From an uncultured Verrucomicrobiota bacterium (GTDB lineage Bacteria > Verrucomicrobiota > Kiritimatiellia > CAIVKH01): a DNA stretch of 64,000 nucleotides. Position 1 is the first letter of the stretch. Each line of letters opens with the position of its first letter. This document shows positions 54,544 to 61,277 of this stretch, one piece after another. The notes under the pieces were generated by a model. The model ran no database searches. It was not told where the DNA came from and saw only the letters and a program-made list of their open reading frames with translations. The stretch covers positions 1 through 64,000 of the forward strand of contig CALMUP010000015.1 in NCBI GenBank assembly GCA_937872895.1, in the 5' to 3' direction. The position numbers were made by a program, and so were the translations under genes.

Positions 54544-55410
54544 TCATCGTTCAGTCCGCGAGACGACGATGCCGGCGGCGGTGATCAGGGCGACGCCGGC
54601 AAGGGAGAACGCATCGGGGCGCGATTGCCAGAGTATCCAGTCCACCGCTCCCGCGAAGATGACCGCACTGTAGTGGAACACCGCCAGTTTTCCGGCCGGA
54701 CCCGACGCGTAGCCGCGGGTGAGCAGCCATTGACCGAGCGTGGCGAAGACCCCCACCCCGGTCAGCATCAGGACCTGCGGCCACGTCGGGGTGACCCAGA
54801 CCCGCAGCATGGGCAGCAGGGTGATCGCCGAGGCAATCAGCGCGAAATAAAACACCACCCGGAGTGCCGGCTCGGTGTTGGTCAACCGCCGGATGTTGAT
54901 CAGCGCGAACGCGGCAAAAAACGCCGAGAGGGTCCCGACCAGTGCGGCCGGTTGGAAGACACCTACCCCCGGCTTGATGACCAGCAGGACCCCGATAAAA
55001 CCGACTACCAGCACCCCGACGACAAAGCGGGTCACCCGCTCCTTGAGCAGCAGGTAGGCGAGCAGCGGGATGATCAGCGGCGAAGTGAAATTCAGCGAGA
55101 TCGCCTCGGCGAGGTGCAGGTGGCGGATGGCATAGAAGAAGCAATACATGGCCAGCACACCGGAAACCGCCCGCGCCGTGTGGTCCCAGAGCCGTGTGGT
55201 GCGCAGGTTCACCACCCCGCCCGCACACAGCAGCGGCAACAGCAGGATTAGGCCGACGCCGTTGCGGAAAAACACCACCATCTCGATGGGCAGTTCGGCG
55301 GTGAGGATCTTCACCAGCGTGCCCACCGCGGAGAAGACCGCCGAGGAACCGAGCAGGAACAATGCGCCGCGACGGATGCTCTGGCGGTACAGGTAGGTTC
55401 CGCCGTTCAT
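54544..55410 (-). CDS. EamA-family (DMT) transporter
   Basis: A 288-aa protein with ten membrane segments in two EamA repeats: SAVFSAVGTLVKIL...FFRNGVGLILLLPLL, then LHLAEAISLNFTSPLIIPLLAYLLLKERV at the end of repeat 1, and LTRGYASGPAGKLAVFHYSAVIFAGAVDWILWQ in repeat 2. Exports metabolites in the drug/metabolite transporter superfamily. Start 55410 overlaps the small membrane protein gene by 4 bp. Confidence 0.88.
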   Translation of the reverse strand: MNGGTYLYRQSIRRGALFLLGSSAVFSAVGTLVKILTAELPIEMVVFFRNGVGLILLLPLLCAGGVVNLRTTRLWDHTARAVSGVLAMYCFFYAIRHLHLAEAISLNFTSPLIIPLLAYLLLKERVTRFVVGVLVVGFIGVLLVIKPGVGVFQPAALVGTLSAFFAAFALINIRRLTNTEPALRVVFYFALIASAITLLPMLRVWVTPTWPQVLMLTGVGVFATLGQWLLTRGYASGPAGKLAVFHYSAVIFAGAVDWILWQSRPDAFSLAGVALITAAGIVVSRTER

Positions 55411-55631
55411 CGCCGGCCGATCCGCAGCATCGACAGGATATAGTAGGCGGCGAACACCGCCACCATCACGCCCATGCACAGGAACGAACGTTGCGACCAG
55501 GCTTGCTGGGCCGCCGGATCGGCAGCCTTGCGGGCGGCCAGCATCATCAACATTCCGGCGAAGCCGAAGCCGTAGGCGATCCACCGGAGCCTCCGGACCC
55601 ATGCGGCCAATTGGTCGTCGAGGCGGCTCAC
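55407..55631 (-). CDS. Small membrane protein, 74 aa
   Basis: Starts MSRLDDQLAAWVRRLRW, with two membrane segments (IAYGFGFAGMLMMLAA and SFLCMGVMVAVFAAYYILSML) and an Arg-rich end. No family recognised. It overlaps the helicase gene upstream and the EamA gene downstream by 4 bp each, which strongly supports translation. Confidence 0.75.
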   Translation of the reverse strand: MSRLDDQLAAWVRRLRWIAYGFGFAGMLMMLAARKAADPAAQQAWSQRSFLCMGVMVAVFAAYYILSMLRIGRR

Positions 55632-58600
55632 AGCTGCAGCAGGTCCTGGACATCCTCCCAGGACAGGCTGCGGATGATGTCGACATCGGCGGAGAGGGTG
55701 GCGTCGATGACCGAGCGTTTGCGCTTCTGCAGTTCCAGCACCTTTTCCTCGATGCTGTCACGGGTGATCAGCTTCACGTTGTACACCGTCTTGTGCTGGC
55801 CGATACGGTGGGCACGGTCGGTGGCCTGGTCCTCGACGGCCGGGTTCCACCACGGATCAAAGTGGATGACCATGTCCGCGCCGGTCAGGTTCAGGCCGGT
55901 GCCGCCCGCCTTGAGGCTGATCAGGAACAGCGGGATCGAATCGGTCTCGTTGAACTTCTGCACTTCCTCCCACCGGTGCACGGTCGAACCGTCGAGGTAG
56001 CAGTACGGGGTCTTCCGCTTGTTCAACTCGTCGCGGATGATGTGCAGCATCGACACGAACTGGCTGAACACCAGCACGCGGTGGCCGCCATCCATCGCCT
56101 CGTCGAGCAACTCCATGAACAGGTCGAGTTTGCCGGACGGATTCTTCGACTGGAGTTCCGGCATCTTGAGCAGGTCGAGGTGGCAGCAGACCTGGCGCAG
56201 CCGGGTGAGGGTCTTCAGGATCATGAAGCGCGACCGGGTGAAGCCCTGCGAGGTGACCATGCCGACGATCTGGCGCGAGGTGCTTTCCAGCAACTGGCGG
56301 TACACCGCGCGCTGGTCGGGGGTCATCGTACAGTAGGCGATCCGGTCGATCCGCTCCGGCAGTTCCTTCGCGACATCGCGCTTGAGGCGGCGCAGCAGGA
56401 ACGGATGCACCTTCTGGCGCAGGCGCTGCTGGACCTGTTGCGACTGGGTACTGCCGGCGGCGATCGGCATCTCGTAGGCGCGGCGGAAGTGCTGGTGGTG
56501 GCCGAGGTAGCCGGGCATCAGGAAATCGACGATCGACCAGAGGTCGGTCACCCCGTTCTCCACCGGCGTACCGGTCAGGACGAGGCGGTGAACGGCCCGC
56601 AGCTTCTTCGCCGCGCGGGCGTTCTGGGTCGAGTGGTTCTTGATGTGCTGGGCCTCGTCGAGGATCGCCACCGAGAATTCCTGCCGGTGGTAGTGCTCGA
56701 TGTCGCGGCGCAACAGGGCGTAGGAGGTGATGATCAGGTCGGCCTTGTCGAGCTGGTCGAGCGCCTTCTTGCGGTCCTGCCCGTGGATGACATGGACGCG
56801 CAGGTCGGGGGTGAAGCGGCGCGATTCCTCGGCCCAGTTCTCCAGCAGGCTGGTCGGACAGACCACGATGGCCGGCTTGTTGCGGGCGCGCGGATCAACC
56901 CGCTCAAGGGTCAGCCACGCCAGGGCCTGGATGGTCTTGCCCAAACCCATCTCGTCGGCGAGGATGCCGCAGAAACCGCAGCGCTCGAGGAAGCGGAGCC
57001 AGCTCACGCCCTCCTTCTGGTAGCCGCGCATGATCTTTTCGAGGAACGCCGACAGGCTCACCGGCTCCATGGTCACTTCGCGGTTCTGGGCACTGGCGAT
57101 GTGGCTGAAGGCGTCGTTGCCCGACCATTTCACATTGGAGAGGGCCGAGACGGAATTGCGGATGAAGCCGGCGTGGATGGCGTCGAGCCGGTGGCCGCTG
57201 TGACCGATCGCGCCCTTGTGGTCGCACTCGTCGAGGATGTCCTGCAGGGTCTGCATGTTGTGCCGGTCCATCAGCCAGATGCGATCCCCCTGCTGCACGC
57301 AGCCATCGCCCTTGAGCAACGCGGCCTGGATCAGGGCGGGATCGAGGGTCTGGCCTTCGGAGTCGCGGAAGGTCAGGTTGCAATCGAACCAGCCCTCCCC
57401 GCCCGAGGCCTTGCATTCCACCTCCGGCACGATCCAGGAGACGCCCTGCTTCAGGGCCTCGAGCCAGCCCTCGAAGGCGATCTGCCACCCCCGGCCCTTC
57501 AGCGCAGGCAGGACGGTGGCGAGGATATCCATGATCGACTGGGCCCCATCGACGACGATCTCGCCATCGGCCCGCAGGTGGGTCGCCACGCGCTGGCGAA
57601 GCCAGGCCAGCGCCTGCTGCTCCTGCTCGAGGTCGCGGCGCAGGTAGCGGAGGTGGTCCTTGCGGTCGGGGGTACAGTACGGAGGCTCGCTGTCGGGCGA
57701 CCCGGCCAGCGGACCGGGCAAGCCGTCGTAATCGGCATGCAGCAGGATACGCATCCGCTCGTAGTCGCCGGACAACACGACGCGGAAGTCCGGGGTGCCG
57801 ATACCCCAGGCGATCCTGTCCTGCGGAAAGTTGTGCTCGATCAGCCAGCTCTTTTCCAAGTGCGGGAACTGCTGGTGCAGGAACGGCATGATCTCGACGC
57901 GGGGAATGCGCATCGGACCTTCGTACAAGGCATGGAAGTCGCGCGGCAGGGCCGAGGCGAGACGGCGGATCGTTCCTTTCCAGTGGATGTAGGCGGCGTT
58001 GTTGCCCGGCAGGATGGACCGTTCCTTCTTCCCGCTCTTCGGCCAGTCCATGTCGAGGGTGAGCAGGAGGTCTCCGGAATCCTCGTCCAGCGAGGTGGAC
58101 AACATCGGCACGACCGGGGAGGCATCGAAGGCGAGGTACCCGTTGGTTTCGCCATCGTACAGGACATCGGCCGGGGTGAGGTCGAGCAGCTCGATGAAGT
58201 CATCGACGGTGACCGCGGCCTGTCCCTTCATGGGCAGGCCGACGATGTCCTCGATGCAGTACAGGACTTCCTCCTGCTCGGGAGCGAAGGCGAAGGGAAC
58301 CTCGACCGGGGCCTTGTCGATCCGGGTCTTCTTGTCGCGGTAATGGACCCAGACCGAGATCGGCAGCACACCGGCCGGGGCGGATGCCCGCCAACCGGTC
58401 TCGAGCTTGATCCGCAACTGGGCGGGCTGGACATGCGGGGCCTTGACCGGGGAGCGGCGGATGCAGCCGTATTCGACACCGGTCCGGGCGTGCTTCTCGC
58501 GGCGCTTCTGGATGCGCATCGAGCGGTCGGTCCGGCTGTCCGAGAAGGCGTTGACGTAGGCGAACCCGAGGGCCATGGCGTGGGCGCAGACCAGGCCGCG

Positions 58601-58870
58601 CTCGCGCGAGTCGCGGCACGGGCACAGGTTCTCGATTGATCCGTCCTTGAGGATCTTGAACCGCGTCACCATGTCGCGCGAACCGAAGTTCAGGACCGCA
58701 CGCACGATATTGCCCTCGCACTCCATCCGGGTCACCGCACCCGATTCGAACAGGCGTTTCCCCTCCTGGTGCTGGTGCGGACCGGACCACTTCACCAGCG
58801 AGTCGCGGTTGATGTACAGGCCGCTGACCGGCTGGTTCGGGTCGGATTGTTGAATGGTTGACGGATTCAT
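55628..58870 (-). CDS. SNF2-family helicase with SWIM zinc finger
   Basis: A 1080-aa protein. SWIM finger CPCRDSRERGLVCAH (about residues 78-95). A long middle part, then the SNF2 ATPase: DEMGLGKTIQALAWL (Walker A, about 640), PTSLLENWAEES, LDEAQHIKN (DEAQ box), VLTGTPVEN, and the C-terminal lobe with VLVFSQF, SLKAGGTGLNLTGADMVIHFDPWWNPAVEDQATDRAHRIGQ. DNA translocase of the bacterial RapA/HepA-related SNF2 group; role in DNA repair or transcription is not assignable. Start could also be the TTG 6 bases upstream. Confidence 0.92.
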   Translation of the reverse strand: MNPSTIQQSDPNQPVSGLYINRDSLVKWSGPHQHQEGKRLFESGAVTRMECEGNIVRAVLNFGSRDMVTRFKILKDGSIENLCPCRDSRERGLVCAHAMALGFAYVNAFSDSRTDRSMRIQKRREKHARTGVEYGCIRRSPVKAPHVQPAQLRIKLETGWRASAPAGVLPISVWVHYRDKKTRIDKAPVEVPFAFAPEQEEVLYCIEDIVGLPMKGQAAVTVDDFIELLDLTPADVLYDGETNGYLAFDASPVVPMLSTSLDEDSGDLLLTLDMDWPKSGKKERSILPGNNAAYIHWKGTIRRLASALPRDFHALYEGPMRIPRVEIMPFLHQQFPHLEKSWLIEHNFPQDRIAWGIGTPDFRVVLSGDYERMRILLHADYDGLPGPLAGSPDSEPPYCTPDRKDHLRYLRRDLEQEQQALAWLRQRVATHLRADGEIVVDGAQSIMDILATVLPALKGRGWQIAFEGWLEALKQGVSWIVPEVECKASGGEGWFDCNLTFRDSEGQTLDPALIQAALLKGDGCVQQGDRIWLMDRHNMQTLQDILDECDHKGAIGHSGHRLDAIHAGFIRNSVSALSNVKWSGNDAFSHIASAQNREVTMEPVSLSAFLEKIMRGYQKEGVSWLRFLERCGFCGILADEMGLGKTIQALAWLTLERVDPRARNKPAIVVCPTSLLENWAEESRRFTPDLRVHVIHGQDRKKALDQLDKADLIITSYALLRRDIEHYHRQEFSVAILDEAQHIKNHSTQNARAAKKLRAVHRLVLTGTPVENGVTDLWSIVDFLMPGYLGHHQHFRRAYEMPIAAGSTQSQQVQQRLRQKVHPFLLRRLKRDVAKELPERIDRIAYCTMTPDQRAVYRQLLESTSRQIVGMVTSQGFTRSRFMILKTLTRLRQVCCHLDLLKMPELQSKNPSGKLDLFMELLDEAMDGGHRVLVFSQFVSMLHIIRDELNKRKTPYCYLDGSTVHRWEEVQKFNETDSIPLFLISLKAGGTGLNLTGADMVIHFDPWWNPAVEDQATDRAHRIGQHKTVYNVKLITRDSIEEKVLELQKRKRSVIDATLSADVDIIRSLSWEDVQDLLQL

Positions 58871-58943
58871 GGGCAACGAAACAGCCTAACCCAGACGGCT
58901 CCCGGTTCCAAGCGATTCCGGCAAAAAAGCGGCAGAACCGCGC

Positions 58944-60014
58944 TTACCGGCGAACCGCTTCAACCAGCATGCGGTAGGTGGCATCGAGTTCGCCGGGCAC
59001 GATGCGGCATCCGGGCACATCCACCATGGCCAGCCGAGCAGCCGCCCAGACCCGCCCCTCGCCTATGACCATCGACAAGGCGCGCCCGTTCAAGGTGTGG
59101 GCCAGCAACGCAGACACCCGATCCGCACCGGCCAATGCGGACATGACCGGGGACTGCTGGAAATCCGGGCGGCGGCGCGGCCCGTCGTGCCACCCCCCGT
59201 AACGGGCACCAACGCCGTGCAGCGCGGCGGCGACCTGGCCGGCCGACACCGGCGTCGGGCACCGGATGCGCCACCAGGGCGGACCGTCCGGGTGCGGCAG
59301 GACCTGCCACGACGGACACTGCACCCGCCAGGCATTGATCCACCCGCGGTCGCGACCGGGAACCTCGAACTCGGCCGTGTGCCATCCTTCGCTCTCCCGG
59401 TGCGACGGGTCGACCGGCCATTCCAACAGCGCCACGCCCGCGAGCGCAAGCGACGTTTCGCCCGACGCAGCATCCACAGGCACGATGTGCTTCCGCTCAT
59501 CGAGGTCGAGCGTCGGGGGCGGATGCCCGGCCACCCCCGCCAGCGCAAGGCTGTCCGGACGCACCGCCATGGCACGTGGCCACGCGCGCAGGCCACCGGT
59601 GGCGAGGTCCCAGCCTCCCGCCTCGTCCGACCACACCTCGCCCCCGCAGACCCGGTGCCGTAACGACAGCGTGGTCTTGCCGCATCCGGAATCCGCCACC
59701 ACGAGCAACGCCCGTCCATCGATCCGCCACACCGCGCCATGCCAGAGCAGATGGGATGTCACGGAAGTCAGGATGTCGTTCTGCACCACCTCCTGCAACC
59801 GGGCCATGATCGAGCCCGGGCCCGGATCCCTCATCTGGCCGTTGACGGTGAGCACACCGTCCGCTGCGACGTCCACCCGGTGCTCGCGTGTTGCGGGCGC
59901 CAAATCCGGATCCGCCATCGCGCCGTACAGCAGGTTCCACGCGGCACGGACCGACGGCGGGGCATTGAGCCGAACCCGCTGATCGAAGAACCGGTACGTG
60001 TCAGGAGCGTGCAT
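58944..60014 (-). CDS. HprK-related P-loop kinase-like protein
   Basis: A 356-aa protein with features of HPr kinase-related proteins: beta-rich N-terminus, VWRIDGRALLVVADSGCGKTTLSLRH (P-loop, about residue 105) and GGEVWSDEAGGWDL (DE of the second motif). The catalytic loop of true HprK is not evident. Proteins of this type are found with PqqD-like and peptidase genes in peptide-modification clusters. It overlaps the S26-like peptidase gene by 14 bp. Substrate unknown. Confidence 0.7.
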   Translation of the reverse strand: MHAPDTYRFFDQRVRLNAPPSVRAAWNLLYGAMADPDLAPATREHRVDVAADGVLTVNGQMRDPGPGSIMARLQEVVQNDILTSVTSHLLWHGAVWRIDGRALLVVADSGCGKTTLSLRHRVCGGEVWSDEAGGWDLATGGLRAWPRAMAVRPDSLALAGVAGHPPPTLDLDERKHIVPVDAASGETSLALAGVALLEWPVDPSHRESEGWHTAEFEVPGRDRGWINAWRVQCPSWQVLPHPDGPPWWRIRCPTPVSAGQVAAALHGVGARYGGWHDGPRRRPDFQQSPVMSALAGADRVSALLAHTLNGRALSMVIGEGRVWAAARLAMVDVPGCRIVPGELDATYRMLVEAVRR

Positions 60015-60489
60015 GGGGTCGGTGCAACAGGGCTTTGGTGGCACGAAGCATCCGGGCCAGGCACGGTGACGCACGCAACCGGCGCGGCACCCACGGGAGC
60101 ATCCGGCGCTCGAGGCGGGCCAGGATCCGGGCCGCGGCGGGTACGAGCGGGACAGGCTGATCGTTGATCGCGACAAGCACGCCGATCACGGCATCGCGGC
60201 TGATCCAGGAGCCGCGCGTTACCGCATCGCCCTGTTCGTAGAAAGGAAGGGTGCGCAACGGGTCGATCTCGACCAGGCGATGCACCACGGCGTCTCCGTC
60301 GCGCAGGAACAACACGATCTGGCCCGGCTGCAGGTCCGACGGCTCGCCGCACCGGATGCGCAGCCGGTCGCCGGCCCGGATCAGCGGCAACATGCTCATT
60401 CCCTGCGCGGCCAGGGTCAATTCCATCCCGGACGCGCGAAGCAGCGCGGGTTCAAGCGGACGTTGGCCGGATGAAGCCGATGCGGTCAT
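60001..60489 (-). CDS. S24/S26-type serine peptidase-like protein
   Basis: A 162-aa protein. TLAAQGMSMLPLIRAGDRLRI places the nucleophile at Ser32, and GQIVLFLRDGDAVVHRLVEI gives His70 where bacterial signal peptidases have Lys. A Ser-His pair is typical of the archaeal/eukaryotic signal-peptidase (Sec11) subtype. No membrane anchor is visible. Overlaps the upstream secreted-protein gene by 4 bp and the HprK-like gene by 14 bp. Could process a peptide made or sensed by its neighbours; this is inference. Confidence 0.75.
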   Translation of the reverse strand: MTASASSGQRPLEPALLRASGMELTLAAQGMSMLPLIRAGDRLRIRCGEPSDLQPGQIVLFLRDGDAVVHRLVEIDPLRTLPFYEQGDAVTRGSWISRDAVIGVLVAINDQPVPLVPAAARILARLERRMLPWVPRRLRASPCLARMLRATKALLHRPHARS

Positions 60490-61277
60490 GGTGCAAACCG
60501 GATCCGGTAATACTGGGCGGTGGTGGTCGCCGCGGCGTTGGTGAAGGCAAGGGAGAGATCAACCGCACCGGCCGTCTGCTCGCCGAGCATGCTCCAAGGT
60601 CCCGCAAGCTGGCTGGCCGCCTCGACAGCGTACCGGGCGTGCGGGGCCGCCGTCCACTGGAACACCTCCTGGCCGGCCACGCCGGACCACGCCTCGATGG
60701 CCAAGGTTCCGGTCTCTCCGAGTCCGGCGAGGTAGCGATCGCGGTCGGAATAGTCCGGCCCCAACCGGAACGACGACGCATCGGCGTTGGTGATCGCGCC
60801 AAACGTGGCCAGCTCCCACGCATCGGCGATGCCATCCCCGTCGGCATCGTTCGTGGCCGGGACCGTCCACACCGCGACCTGGTAGCTGCCGGTGGTGAAC
60901 TGGAACATCGGCGTCACACGCAGGAACCAGCGACCGGCGGTGCCGGGATTGGTCCACGTCATCTGCGCCGGCGCGGAAGCGTGCACGGTATTGGTGGTGG
61001 CCATCCGCGGCGTGCCCAGCGGCGGCACCACCTCGACCCGCAGGTCCCACACCGTCGAGGTGGCGATGCGGATGATGTAGCTCCACTGCGGAAGGACCGG
61101 AAACGAGAAGACATCCCGGTCGGCCCGCTGTTCGAACACGCCGGACACCAGGTTGCTGATCCCGTTCAACGCGGTGGCCCGGGACGGATCATTGCCGTGG
61201 TCATCGGATAGCTGGGCGAAGGCCGGGGACAGCACCGAGAACGCAACGGCAAGGAGGATGGCGAGTCGGCGGATCAT
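60486..61277 (-). CDS. Secreted protein with PPC-like domain and Ca-binding loop
   Basis: A 263-aa protein with a signal peptide (RLAILLAVAFSVLSPAFA). DDHGNDPSRATALNGISNLVSGVFEQRADRDVFSFPV is a pre-peptidase C-terminal (PPC) type domain, and DADGDGIADAWEL is a thrombospondin-3/dockerin-like Ca-binding loop. The C-terminal 90 residues are a beta domain ending AQYYRIRFAP, a style seen in verrucomicrobial exoproteins. It overlaps the C25 peptidase gene by 4 bp. Confidence 0.82.
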   Translation of the reverse strand: MIRRLAILLAVAFSVLSPAFAQLSDDHGNDPSRATALNGISNLVSGVFEQRADRDVFSFPVLPQWSYIIRIATSTVWDLRVEVVPPLGTPRMATTNTVHASAPAQMTWTNPGTAGRWFLRVTPMFQFTTGSYQVAVWTVPATNDADGDGIADAWELATFGAITNADASSFRLGPDYSDRDRYLAGLGETGTLAIEAWSGVAGQEVFQWTAAPHARYAVEAASQLAGPWSMLGEQTAGAVDLSLAFTNAAATTTAQYYRIRFAP

